Positions 1-8,191 of a DNA stretch of 64,000 nt are shown here, one piece after another. Position numbers and translations under genes: made by a program. The stretch lies in NCBI RefSeq assembly GCF_036227265.1, contig NZ_CP109446.1, positions 3,543,001-3,607,000 on the forward strand, in the 5' to 3' direction. Numbering within the stretch: position 1 is the first letter of the stretch; each line of letters starts with the position of its first letter. Source of the DNA: Streptomyces sp. NBC_01476. GTDB lineage: Bacteria > Actinomycetota > Actinomycetes > Streptomycetales > Streptomycetaceae. A model generated the notes under the pieces. It did not search any database, was not told the DNA's origin, and worked only from the letters and a program-made list of their open reading frames with translations.

Positions 1-458
1 ATCTTCAGGCCGAGCACGTCGCCGTACGGCTGGAGCGCGTCGGCGACCTGCATGGCCAGCTCGCGGGTCGGGGTGAGGATGACGCCGCGCGGGCGCTTGC
101 GCTCGGTGTGGCCGCCGGCCAGCAGGGTCAGCAGCGGGAGGCCGAAGGCCAGGGTCTTGCCGGAGCCGGTCCGGCCGCGGCCCAGGATGTCCCGCCCGGA
201 CAGCGCGTCCGGGATGGTGGCGGCCTGGATCGGGAACGGGCTGACCACGCCGTTCTGGGTGAGCTTGCGGACGATGTCGTCGGCAAGGCCGAGGTCCGCG
301 AAGGTCACCCCCGGGGCGTCGGGGGCGTTGTCGAGCAGGGCCGCGGCGGGGTCGACGGTGACCGTGGTGGTGGTGGTGTCGGCGTTCACCGGAGCCGTGA
401 CGGCCTCGGTGATGACGTTCTCGGGCATGACGGAACGGTCGGCACTGTCAAGGGACAT
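1..458 (-). CDS. DEAD-box RNA helicase, N-terminal fragment
   Basis: This is the first ~152 residues of a DEAD-box ATP-dependent RNA helicase whose remainder lies beyond the left edge. Read on the minus strand it shows a Q motif (PFPIQAATIP), the P-loop GRTGSGKT and motif Ia (TPTRELA), all in the normal order and spacing for the first RecA-like domain. The N-terminus is about 60 residues of Ser/Thr/Asp/Val-rich sequence before the conserved core, which is typical of actinobacterial members. The start is the first ATG; a second in-frame ATG ten codons later cannot be excluded. The family unwinds RNA duplexes in ribosome assembly or mRNA turnover; the specific substrate is not predictable from this fragment. 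Confidence 0.9.
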   Translation of the reverse strand, partial: MSLDSADRSVMPENVITEAVTAPVNADTTTTTVTVDPAAALLDNAPDAPGVTFADLGLADDIVRKLTQNGVVSPFPIQAATIPDALSGRDILGRGRTGSGKTLAFGLPLLTLLAGGHTERKRPRGVILTPTRELAMQVADALQPYGDVLGLK

Positions 459-680
459 GCGAAAGCAAAACCTCTCGGAGACTTACGGCACGCGCCAGCT
501 CCGCAGGTTGCTTACAACCGCCTCGATGCGGTCAGCCACAGGAGAAAAGGAACGCGCCACGGGGCGCGTATCGGTTCAGGCGCCAGGACACAGGGGAAGT
601 GGGATCAAACGATCTACCAGCATACGCATCGGACGTCGCTTTTGCCAATCACCTCCGGAGACCGGCCCTGACCTGGGGCT

Positions 681-1181
681 TCAGTCCTCGGAGCCCGGGT
701 CGGGCGAACCGGGGTCGGAGGTCGGGGTCTGGCTGGGCGGATCGGCGGGCGGGGTGGTGGTCGGGTCGGCCGGCGGGGTGGTGGGGGGCGGCGGGTCCTG
801 GGTCGGCGACACCTGGGCGGTGGGCTGCGGGACCGTACCGCCGTCGGCGGAAGGCGGCAGGGCCCGGCCGCCGGGCTTCCCCGAGGAGCGGGTGCCCGCC
901 GGCGAGGCCGCGCCGGCGGACGGCGAGGCACCGGAGGCGGTGGGCGACGGCGACATCCCGTTCTTTCCTGCCGGGCGGCCCGGGCCCGGCGCCAACTGCC
1001 CGCCGCGCGGCCCGTCCGCGACGCTGTCGGCGCTGGCCGGCGCGTGGCTGCTCGCCTTGGGACCGGGCTCGCTGCCCGCGCTGACGCAGGCGGCGACACC
1101 GGCGGCCACCAGCGTGACGAGGACGGCGGAGCGGATCCCGGCGATACGGGCCCGGGTGCGGGGACGGTGCGGTGCGGGCAT
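681..1181 (-). CDS. Small Pro/Thr-rich lipoprotein-like protein
   Basis: A 166-aa protein starting with ATG behind a GAGG sequence. Residues ~1-15 are basic, followed by a hydrophobic segment ending in VAAGVAAC, which resembles a lipobox with the modified Cys at about residue 30. The mature part is low complexity: Ser/Ala/Gly-rich and then a C-terminal tail of Pro/Thr/Asp repeats (PPADPTTTPPADP). This suggests an exported, lipid-anchored, wall-exposed protein without an enzymatic domain. The longer open frame upstream is Arg/Pro-rich and was judged non-coding. No function is recognised. Confidence 0.6.
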   Translation of the reverse strand: MPAPHRPRTRARIAGIRSAVLVTLVAAGVAACVSAGSEPGPKASSHAPASADSVADGPRGGQLAPGPGRPAGKNGMSPSPTASGASPSAGAASPAGTRSSGKPGGRALPPSADGGTVPQPTAQVSPTQDPPPPTTPPADPTTTPPADPPSQTPTSDPGSPDPGSED

Positions 1182-1362
1182 ACGGGGACCTCGGGCGGCT
1201 CGGTGGGGGGCGCCTACGCGGGGCGTACGCGGCCGGTCTCGCGGTGTCCAACGCGGGGGCGCCCCAGCGGACACGCCCGCCCGCACCCGTACGGCCGTAC
1301 CCCTGCCCGAGGGGCCGCCACCCGCACCCGCCCACCGCGCCCCCCAGGGCCCGGCGCCCGGC

Positions 1363-1704
1363 TCACCCGTACCCGAGCGCGTGCAGCCGTTCGTCGTCGA
1401 TCCCGAAGTGGTGGGCGATCTCGTGCACCACCGTGATCTCCGTCTCCTCGACGGCCTCCTCCCGGCTCGCGACCATCCGCAGCGTCGGGCCGCGGAAGAT
1501 GGTGATCCGGTCCGGCAGCACCCCGGCGTACCACTCCCCCCGTTCGGTCAGCGGCGTCCCCTCGTACAGCCCCAGCAGCTCGGGCTGCCCGGGCGCGGGC
1601 TCGTCCTCCACGAATACGGCCACGTTGTCCATCAGGCGGGTCAGCTCGGCCGGGATCCGGTCGAGCGCCTCGCCGACCAGTTCCTCGAACTCCTCGCGGG
1701 TCAT
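1363..1704 (-). CDS. Metallopeptidase family protein (minimal zincin)
   Basis: A 113-aa protein with the zinc-protease signature HEIAHHFGIDD near residues 94-104 (HExxHxxGxxD), matching the minimal MMP-like zincin family that is widespread in actinobacteria. Upstream is the conserved stretch PDRITIFRGPTL. The N-terminal half is helical and acidic. The chosen ATG begins MTREEF; a GTG three codons upstream has a better-placed GAAGG and is a possible alternative. The family is short and lacks a signal peptide, so a cytoplasmic role is likely; its substrate is unknown. It lies 140 bp from tRNA-Glu, in a backbone-like neighbourhood with the helicase gene. Confidence 0.85.
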   Translation of the reverse strand: MTREEFEELVGEALDRIPAELTRLMDNVAVFVEDEPAPGQPELLGLYEGTPLTERGEWYAGVLPDRITIFRGPTLRMVASREEAVEETEITVVHEIAHHFGIDDERLHALGYG

Positions 1705-1844
1705 CTCCAGCACGCCTTCATTCTCCCGGGCCGGCGGCCGGCCCGCCCGGCCCACCGCGAAAGCGTTTTGCCGTTCCCCCAGCGGATCCCATATGCTGCA
1801 CGCGTCCCCGAAGTGCGCCGACGGCGCCCACGGACGGCCATCTC

Positions 1845-1920
1845 GCCCTCATCGTCTAGTGGCCCAGGACGCCGCCCTTTCAAGGCGGTAGCACGGGTTC
1901 GAATCCCGTTGGGGGCACCA
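1845..1920 (+). tRNA. tRNA-Glu (anticodon TTC)
   Basis: A full cloverleaf can be drawn. The acceptor stem is GCCCTCA pairing with TGGGGGC, the anticodon stem CCGCC/GGCGG carries loop CTTTCAA with anticodon TTC at 1879-1881, and the T arm is ACGGG-TTCGAAT-CCCGT. The 3' CCA is encoded (1918-1920). No second tRNA follows, whereas tRNA-Asp and tRNA-Phe are found 58 kb downstream. Confidence 0.96.
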
Positions 1921-2004
1921 CACATCCGGCAGGCCCGGGCGCCCGGCCCTGCGGCGGCCGGATCCGCGCGGACGGCCAACGCCCGGTTCCCTCCCCCGAG
2001 TCCG

Positions 2005-2784
2005 TCAGACCTGGACCTGTCCGCCGTCGACGACGTACTCGGCGCCGGTGACGAACGAACTCTCCGGGCCAGCGAGGAATGCCGCGAGCGCCGCGACCTC
2101 CTCGGGGCGGCCCATACGGTTCAGGGGGGTCTGGGACTCCAGTGCGGCATGGAAGTCCTCGGTGCTCATCCCGTTCAGCGCGGCCAGCCCGACGATCGCG
2201 GGGGTGGCGACCGGGCCGGGGGTGATCACGTTGACGCGCACACCGCGGGGCGCCAGCTCGGCGGCCCAGGTGCGGCCCAGGCTGCGGATGGCGGCCTTGG
2301 AGGCCGCGTAGACACCCATGCCGGTGGTGCCCTGGTAGATCGTGGAGGAGCCGAGCAGGATCACCGACGCGGTCGGGGTGAGCAGCGGCAGCGATTTCTG
2401 CACGGTCAGCAGGGTGCCCTTGGTGTTGACGCCGAAGACCAGGTCGAACTGCTCCTCGGTGGCGTCCGCCAGGCTGGACACGGTGCCCAGGCCCGCGTTG
2501 GCCACGACGACGTCCAACTCCCGCCCGTCCGCACGGATCCGGTCGATGACACGGTCGAGGTCGGCCGCCCGGGAGACGTCGCAGGGGACGGCGACCGCGT
2601 CCGGTCCTGCCTCCGCGGCTGCGGCTTCGAGCTCGTCCTCGCGGCGTCCGGTGAGGTAGACGCGGGCGCCGTCGTCGGCGAAGCGGCGGGCGATGGCCCG
2701 GCCGATGCCGCTGGAGGCGCCGGTGACGAGGGCGGTTTTTCCGTGCATGGAGGTTGTGGCGGCTGTTGCAGTTGTGGCGTTCAT
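2005..2784 (-). CDS. SDR family NAD(P)-dependent oxidoreductase
   Basis: A 259-aa classical short-chain dehydrogenase/reductase. The Rossmann cofactor motif TGASSGIGRA is near residue 20, NAG is followed by the catalytic Ser region (LLGSSTIYQG), and the active-site YAASK supplies Tyr and Lys. The C-terminus (FVTGAEYVVDGGQ) is typical of the family. The ATG was chosen because AAAGGA lies ~8 nt upstream; the longer open frame is Arg/Pro-rich. It is divergent from a TetR-type regulator with a perfect inverted repeat between them, so it is probably repressed by that regulator and induced by its ligand. The substrate is unknown; the 3-oxoacyl-ACP-reductase-like fold alone does not define it. Confidence 0.93.
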   Translation of the reverse strand: MNATTATAATTSMHGKTALVTGASSGIGRAIARRFADDGARVYLTGRREDELEAAAAEAGPDAVAVPCDVSRAADLDRVIDRIRADGRELDVVVANAGLGTVSSLADATEEQFDLVFGVNTKGTLLTVQKSLPLLTPTASVILLGSSTIYQGTTGMGVYAASKAAIRSLGRTWAAELAPRGVRVNVITPGPVATPAIVGLAALNGMSTEDFHAALESQTPLNRMGRPEEVAALAAFLAGPESSFVTGAEYVVDGGQVQV

Positions 2785-3044
2785 GGCGGGGTCCTTTCGG
2801 TGGGGCGTGACGGGGTGGGCCGAGGTGCTGCGGTCCCGCCCGGGTGCCTCGGCCGTCCGCTGCCGGAGGGCGGCGCGCTTCCGGTGGCTCACCCGGGCGT
2901 CCGGTGGGCCGGTGAACGCGCCCGGGAGGAGGCGGAGTTGGCCGGTCCCGGGTGCGTCGTCCCGCGCTGCCGCGTGCCGCGGTGGGCGCACGTGACCTGG
3001 TGCGGAGGGCCCCGCAGCCGGGGTGGCCGAGGTGGCCAGGAGGG

Positions 3045-3097
3045 TTCTTGACCGCCTCGTCCAGAACGTAGCCCATTCTGGACGAGGCGGTCAAGAA
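3045..3097. promoter_or_regulatory. Divergent operator: perfect 22-bp inverted repeat
   Basis: Left arm 3045-3066 and right arm 3076-3097 are exact reverse complements separated by 9 nt. Each arm is itself quasi-palindromic (TTCTTGAC...GTCCAGAA), as expected for two adjacent TetR-dimer sites. The repeat sits between the SDR and TetR genes. The right arm carries TGGACG (3079-3084), 17 nt before TAGGCT (3102-3107), a possible promoter giving a near-leaderless tetR mRNA. The element would therefore overlap both promoters. Confidence 0.75.
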
Positions 3098-3113
3098 TGG
3101 GTAGGCTGGGGGC

Positions 3114-3704
3114 ATGGCACGACCGCGGAGCTTCGATCAGGACGAGGTGCTGCGCATCGCCAGGGACCAGTTCTGGACGACCGGTTACGCGGCGACGAGC
3201 GTGGACGACATCCTCACCGCCACCGGACTGGGCAAGGGCAGCCTCTACGGCGCCTTCGGCGACAAGCACCAGCTCTTCCTGCGCGCCTTCGAGGCCTATT
3301 GCGCCGGGCTGATCGAGGCGGTGGGGCGGGCGCTCGACGGGCCCGACGACGGCGCCTACGAGCGGCTGCGCGCACACATCCTGGCGGTGACCGACGCCAC
3401 GGCCTCGGACGTCTGGCTGCGCGGCTGCCTGCTCGCCAAGGGCACGGCGGAGCTCTCCGAGCGGGATCCGGCCGTGGTGGCGACCGCCCGCCGGACCTTC
3501 GCGGCCATCGAAGGCTCGCTCACCTCGTGCGTCGCCGGCGCCCAGCGGGCGGGTGACATCACCCCGGACATGGACCCCGCCCGGCTCGCGGGACTCGTCC
3601 TCGCCGTTCTCCGCGGCATCGAAGCGCTCGGCAAGGGCGGCAGCAGCCCCGAGTCCCTGCGCGCCATCGCCGACACCGCCCTGGCCCTGCTGCCCCGCCC
3701 GTAA
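3114..3704 (+). CDS. TetR/AcrR family transcriptional regulator
   Basis: A 196-aa TetR-family repressor. The N-terminal helix-turn-helix region is clear (ARDQFWTTGYAATSVDDIL, then GKGSLYGAFGDKHQLF at residues ~38-55). The C-terminal ligand-binding half contains WLRGCLLAKGTAEL, the arrangement of TetR_C subfamilies that control neighbouring oxidoreductases. The ATG is the only plausible start next to the operator. It is divergent from the SDR gene and separated by a 53-bp inverted-repeat region that it presumably binds. The effector is unknown. Confidence 0.92.
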   Translation: MARPRSFDQDEVLRIARDQFWTTGYAATSVDDILTATGLGKGSLYGAFGDKHQLFLRAFEAYCAGLIEAVGRALDGPDDGAYERLRAHILAVTDATASDVWLRGCLLAKGTAELSERDPAVVATARRTFAAIEGSLTSCVAGAQRAGDITPDMDPARLAGLVLAVLRGIEALGKGGSSPESLRAIADTALALLPRP

Positions 3705-3873
3705 GCCGCCTCCGGCCCGTCACCGGGCATCCCCACCCACGGAACGGACCCGCACGTACCGCGGCTCCCGCCGCCCCCCGCCCGCAAGGCGGGACCCTCA
3801 CCCACCGCCCCCGCCCGTAAGACGGGAGCGCCACCCGCGGGCTCCGCCAGGGAAGCCGCTCCAGCAGGCTCCG

Positions 3874-4935
3874 TCACGCGGCCTCGTGGGACGCCACCTT
3901 GATGTGGCGCGTGGCGTGGTGGGCCGGACGGCGGGGGTGGGTGGTGGCGCCGGTCACGTGGGCGGCGGGGGAGGTGACGTGCCGGTGGAAGTGGTGCGCG
4001 GCGGGGCCGACGGTGCGGGTGTGGGCCGGCAGCGCGGCGACGTCGAAGAGCTGCTCACCGGAGCGTTCGAGGGCGTACGTGGCCAGGGCGCTGGCGATCA
4101 GCAGGGCGGTGAGCGCCGCGAGGGCGAACGGGCGGCGCCGGGGCGGGCGGGCGAGCAGCGCGTGCACCCGGCCGGACACGTCCCCGCCGGTGGCGGCGAG
4201 CGCCGAGGGCCCCGCCCACCGCGGCGCATCGTGCTGGAGCAGGGCCGTACGCGCGATGGTCCTGGCGACCAACTGCCGGTCGCCGACGCTGCGGGCGGCG
4301 TCCTCGTCGGCCCAGCGCTCCACCGCGTGGCCCGCCGCGGTGGCCGTCGGACGCAGGAACGGGTTGACACCGGCCGCGAGTTCGGCCGCCAGGGTCCACC
4401 AGACGTGCCGGTGCACCAGATGCGAGTGCTCGTGGGCGAGGACGACTCGGCGTTCCGCCGGGGTGAGCGCCTGGAGCAGGCCCGAGGTGACGACGATGCG
4501 GGCGGCCGGGGCGGGGGTGGTGAACGCGTCCGGCCACGCGCTGTCGAGGACGATCACCGGGTCGGCGGACCGGGGGCCGCGCGCCGCCTGGTAGACGACG
4601 GCCAGCGCGCGCAGCCGCCGGGTGACGGTCACCGCGGTCCGTACGGCGGCCGCGGTGAGCAGCAGCAGGCTCACGGCGGCGAGCGGATCGGGAACCGGGT
4701 CGATCGCCTGCAGGCGGGAGGTGGACCAGGGGCCGAGGGCGGCGACCGCGGGCAGTTGCCCCAGCCAGGTGAGGGCGAGCACGCCCAGCAGGAGCAGGGT
4801 GGAGGCGGCGATGGCGAGGCTCGCGGGCACGAGCAGCCGGGTGGCGGTGGACGGCGGGAGCCGGCGGCCCAGCGAGGGCGCGGTGAGTATGAACAGCAGG
4901 CAGGCGACCAAGGTCGCCCAGAGCGCGTCCGTCAT
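3874..4935 (-). CDS. M56 family (BlaR1/MecR1-like) membrane metallopeptidase
   Basis: A 353-aa integral membrane protease. Hydrophobic segments occur at the N-terminus (LWATLVACLLFIL), around residue 40 (LAIAASTLLLLGVLAL), around residue 90 and near residue 270, and the zinc motif HEHSH (HExxH) lies near residue 170. A second acidic motif, RWADEDAAR, follows and probably supplies the third ligand. There is no penicillin-binding sensor domain, so it is the shorter actinobacterial form rather than a true BlaR1. The C-terminal ~60 residues are His/Thr/Pro-rich. Its start codon overlaps the stop of the blaI-like gene by 4 bp (ATGA), indicating translational coupling. It probably cleaves the cognate repressor or another regulator in response to an envelope signal. 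Confidence 0.9.
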   Translation of the reverse strand: MTDALWATLVACLLFILTAPSLGRRLPPSTATRLLVPASLAIAASTLLLLGVLALTWLGQLPAVAALGPWSTSRLQAIDPVPDPLAAVSLLLLTAAAVRTAVTVTRRLRALAVVYQAARGPRSADPVIVLDSAWPDAFTTPAPAARIVVTSGLLQALTPAERRVVLAHEHSHLVHRHVWWTLAAELAAGVNPFLRPTATAAGHAVERWADEDAARSVGDRQLVARTIARTALLQHDAPRWAGPSALAATGGDVSGRVHALLARPPRRRPFALAALTALLIASALATYALERSGEQLFDVAALPAHTRTVGPAAHHFHRHVTSPAAHVTGATTHPRRPAHHATRHIKVASHEAA

Positions 4936-5477
4936 CCGTCAACCACCCCGGTCCCGCCCGCATCCCCCGAAGGGGCGGAATCGCCGGCGTCCGCGGCACC
5001 CCCCGCGCCGCCGTCCGCACCCGCCTCCGCGGCCCCTCCCGCACCCGTGTCCTCGGCGCTTCCCGCATCCTCACCAGATCCCAGACCCACGGCGCCCCCG
5101 GCGCCCCCCGGAACCCCGGCACCCCCCGGTTCCAGCAGACTCCGCAGCAGGCGTTCGTCCGCCGCGCCCAGCGTCCCGACGAAGCGGGCCAGCACCCCGG
5201 CCCGGTCGACGTCCGCGTCCAGCAGCCGCTGCATCCGCTCCGCCGTCACCTCCGTGGAGTTCCGCGGCGCCGCGTACGCGTACCCGCGTCCGCTCGGCTG
5301 CCGGGCCGCCTCACCCTTGGCGTGCAGCCGGGCGAGCACCGTCATCACCGTGGTGTAGGCGAGTTCGCCGCCCAGCGCCTCGCGGACCTGAGCGGGCGTC
5401 ATGGGCCGTTCGCCCGCCGCGAGTACGGCCAGGATGTCCCGTTCCAGGCTGCCGCGGGTCCGGCGTGGTGGGGCCAT
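4932..5477 (-). CDS. BlaI/MecI/CopY family transcriptional repressor
   Basis: A 181-aa protein with a winged-helix BlaI-type DNA-binding domain (residues ~8-80, including LAYTTVMTVLARLHAKG) and a short dimerisation segment (residues ~85-125). It is followed by an unusual ~60-residue Gly/Ala/Asp-rich tail with no obvious fold, longer than in typical 120-130-aa members. The start ATG is preceded by GGAG. It overlaps the M56 gene by 4 bp, the classic repressor/protease pair. A palindrome of the BlaI type lies 22 bp upstream of its start, supporting autoregulation. Confidence 0.92.
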   Translation of the reverse strand: MAPPRRTRGSLERDILAVLAAGERPMTPAQVREALGGELAYTTVMTVLARLHAKGEAARQPSGRGYAYAAPRNSTEVTAERMQRLLDADVDRAGVLARFVGTLGAADERLLRSLLEPGGAGVPGGAGGAVGLGSGEDAGSAEDTGAGGAAEAGADGGAGGAADAGDSAPSGDAGGTGVVDG

Positions 5478-5498
5478 CGTGTCTCATCTCCAGTTACG

Positions 5499-5519
5499 CT
5501 ACTACAAACAGTGTAGTAG
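5499..5519. promoter_or_regulatory. Probable BlaI-type operator palindrome
   Basis: CTACTACA at 5499-5506 and TGTAGTAG at 5512-5519 form a perfect 8-bp inverted repeat around a 5-nt centre and contain the ACA/TGT core of BlaI/MecI operators. It is located between the blaI-like gene and the divergent YfhO-type gene, so both could be controlled. Confidence 0.75.
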
Positions 5520-5563
5520 TAGGGTGCCGGTACGAGCCGAGCATACGAGGGGCGATACAGACG

Positions 5564-8188
5564 GTGCTGACCCACGTGACCATCGAACCGGGCGCCCCGA
5601 CGCCCGAGCGGCACCGCGTACGCCGACCGGGCCGGCCCGGGGCCGAGGCCGCGGCCGCCCTGCTCTCCTCGGCGGTCGCGATGGCGGCCTACTGCCTGGC
5701 GCTCGCCGTGCACGGCACCTATCCGTTCGGGCCCAGATCACGGGCGGTGAACGACCTCGGCAACCAGTTCGTGCCCTTCCACGAGCACCTGTGGGACCTG
5801 GCCCACGGCCGGTCCACCGGCGACCTGCTCTTCAACTGGGGCAGCGGCTACGGCGTCCCGTTCCTGGCCGATTTCCTCACCTACCTCATGGACCCGTTCT
5901 CCTGGCTGACCGTGCTCTTCCCGCGCGACGCGGTGCAGGCGCCGGTCTTCCTGGTGACCCTGCTGAGCATGGGCCTCGGCGCGGCCATGATGACCGTCTG
6001 GCTCGGCCTGCTGCGCCCGGGTTCGCCCTGGCTGCGGGCGCTGCTCGCGGTCGGCTACGGCGTCAGCGCCTGGAGCATCTCCAACGGCTTCTCCGACCCC
6101 ATGTGGACCTGGGGCCTGGTCTCCTTCCCGCTGCTCGGCATCGCCGCCGACTGGTGCCTGCGCCGGCGCCGCTGGGTGGGCGGCGCGCTGCTCGTCACCG
6201 TCGCCTGGGCCGGCAACTTCTACACCGCGGCGATGGCCACCCTCGGGATGGGGCTGGTACTGCTGGTCCGGCTCGCCCTCGACGAACGCCCGCGGCGGGA
6301 CCGGGGACGGATCCTGCTGCGCGCCGTCGCCATGACCGCGACCGGCATCCTGCTCGCCGCGCCGGTGCTCACCGTGACCTACAAGGCAAGCCGGGCCTCC
6401 CAGCCACCGCCCGTCATCACCTACCCGGGGCCGCCCGCACTCCGCGACTACCTCGCGCACCTGCTGCCCGGCGGGCTGTACCCCAGCGCCCCGCAGATCT
6501 CGGTCGGGCTGCTCGCCCTGCTGCTGGTCCTCGCCTTCCCCTTCATGCGCCGCGTGCCGGGCCGTGAACGCGCCCTGTGGGTCGCCCTGTTGCTGGTCGT
6601 CGCCCTCTCGTACGTCTGGCAGCCGACCATCCTGCTCTGGCACGGTCTGGCGATGCCCAACGGCAGTCCCTACCGGGCGTCCATCGCGCTGACCGCCATG
6701 CTCGTCGCGGTCGCCTGGCTTGCCCTCGCCCGCGGGCCGCGCCCCGGCGAACTGCTGGCCGGGGCGGGCGCGCTGGCGGTACTGCTGCTCGCCGTGCTGG
6801 GCAGCGGGTATCTCCGGCCCGCCGCCTGGCTGTTGACCGTCCCCGACGCCGTCCTCGCGCTGGGGCTTCTGCTGCTGCTCCACCGCCACCGGGGCGACCG
6901 GCGGGTGCGGATCGCCATCACCGCCGCGCTGACCTGCTCGGTCTTCATCGCCACCGCGTACAACGCCTTCTTCGTCACCGTCATCCGCGACCAGAGTCCC
7001 TGGTGGCAGCCGAAGCGGACCATCGACGCGGCGACGCTGGCCGCGGGCACCGCCGTCCGCGGTGCCGACAGCTGGCCGGCCGGCCGCTCCGACCCCGGGC
7101 CGCACGCCTTCGCGGACAACGATCCGCTGCTGCTGGGCGGCGAGGGCGGCGCCTACTACAGCAGTTACGTGCCCGAGCAGAGCGCGGTGACGCTGCGGGG
7201 CCTGGGCGCGGGCTGGTTCATGCACGGCCGCCACCTGCTCAGCGTCGACGACCCGGTGGGCCGGGCGATCATGGGGGTGCGCAGCTATCTGGCCCACGCG
7301 CCCGGCAGCGCCCACAACGGCTTCGTGCGGCGCACCGTGGCGGCTCCCCCGGTCGTCACCCTGCGGCCGGCCGCCACCCTGGACGGCGGGGCGCCGGACA
7401 CCTCGGTCTTCGCCCGGCAGGAACGGGTGCTCGGCGCCCGGGTGTACACCGTCCCGGCGCTCTCCTACGCGGCCGGACCGCGGCCGCGCACCGGCCCGGG
7501 CGGCACCTGGCGGCTGCCCGGCAACGCCGCGGGGGCGGCGTTCACGTCCTTCACCGCGACCTGCGCGCCCGGCCGTTCGGTGTACGCGTACCTGCCCTGG
7601 TTCGACGGCACCCTCCAGGCGAACGGTGTCACCTACCGGCGGCACGCGGTCTTCCCCACCACCGCCGACGGGATCCTGCCCCTGGGCGCGGTGCCGGCCG
7701 GCGGCAGGTTCACCGTGGCGCTGGGCACGCACCGGGCCGAGGCCGTACCGCGCTTCCCGGTCGGCTGCCTCGACCCGCACGCGCTCGCCGCCGCGATCGC
7801 GCGGCTGAAGGCCACCGGACCGGTCCGGGTCACGGCCGGCGGTCATACGATCCGGGCGACCTTCCGGCCCGGCACCAGGGGGACCGCGGTGGTCTCCGTC
7901 CCGGCCGTGACCGGATGGCGGTGCTCGGTGAACGGCGGCAGGGCCGGCGCCCCGCACACCCTCGGCGGCCTGATCGCGGTGGGTCTCCGCGGCGGCTCCC
8001 GCCTCTCCTGCTCCTATGTCACCCCGGGGCTGGCCCCCGGGCTGTGGGCGAGTGGCCTGGCGCTGGTCGTCCTGCTGGCGGCCGGCCTGTTCTCCCTCGC
8101 CGGGGTCCGCCGCCTCGTCCGCCGGGGCGGGCCCCCGGCCCGGGAGAAGCCGATGGCGCCGCCGGCCGTCGCCGGCAGCCCGCGGTGA
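5564..8188 (+). CDS. YfhO family polytopic membrane protein
   Basis: An ~874-aa protein with about a dozen hydrophobic segments in the first ~470 residues and an extracytoplasmic-looking beta-rich domain in the second half, ending in one more membrane segment (LALVVLLAAGLFSLAG). Early residues (DLGNQFVPFHEHLW, FNWGSGYGVPFLADF) match the conserved N-terminal loop of YfhO-family proteins, which resemble GT-C glycosyltransferases and act in cell-envelope glycosylation in Firmicutes. The GTG at 5564 is preceded by GAGGGG; another GTG four codons later is possible. It is divergent from blaI, with the BlaI-type palindrome 45 bp upstream. The sugar donor and acceptor are not evident. Confidence 0.85.
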   Translation: MLTHVTIEPGAPTPERHRVRRPGRPGAEAAAALLSSAVAMAAYCLALAVHGTYPFGPRSRAVNDLGNQFVPFHEHLWDLAHGRSTGDLLFNWGSGYGVPFLADFLTYLMDPFSWLTVLFPRDAVQAPVFLVTLLSMGLGAAMMTVWLGLLRPGSPWLRALLAVGYGVSAWSISNGFSDPMWTWGLVSFPLLGIAADWCLRRRRWVGGALLVTVAWAGNFYTAAMATLGMGLVLLVRLALDERPRRDRGRILLRAVAMTATGILLAAPVLTVTYKASRASQPPPVITYPGPPALRDYLAHLLPGGLYPSAPQISVGLLALLLVLAFPFMRRVPGRERALWVALLLVVALSYVWQPTILLWHGLAMPNGSPYRASIALTAMLVAVAWLALARGPRPGELLAGAGALAVLLLAVLGSGYLRPAAWLLTVPDAVLALGLLLLLHRHRGDRRVRIAITAALTCSVFIATAYNAFFVTVIRDQSPWWQPKRTIDAATLAAGTAVRGADSWPAGRSDPGPHAFADNDPLLLGGEGGAYYSSYVPEQSAVTLRGLGAGWFMHGRHLLSVDDPVGRAIMGVRSYLAHAPGSAHNGFVRRTVAAPPVVTLRPAATLDGGAPDTSVFARQERVLGARVYTVPALSYAAGPRPRTGPGGTWRLPGNAAGAAFTSFTATCAPGRSVYAYLPWFDGTLQANGVTYRRHAVFPTTADGILPLGAVPAGGRFTVALGTHRAEAVPRFPVGCLDPHALAAAIARLKATGPVRVTAGGHTIRATFRPGTRGTAVVSVPAVTGWRCSVNGGRAGAPHTLGGLIAVGLRGGSRLSCSYVTPGLAPGLWASGLALVVLLAAGLFSLAGVRRLVRRGGPPAREKPMAPPAVAGSPR

Positions 8189-8191
8189 GGG

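Noticed and set aside
1701..1979. Minus-strand open frame across tRNA-Glu (GAPNGIRTRATALKG)
   Set aside because: This is the well-known artefact of translating the complement of tRNA genes.
52..3051. A 999-codon plus-strand frame over the helicase, metallopeptidase and SDR genes
   Set aside because: It crosses tRNA-Glu and several well-supported minus-strand genes and shows only Arg/Pro/Gly-rich sequence.
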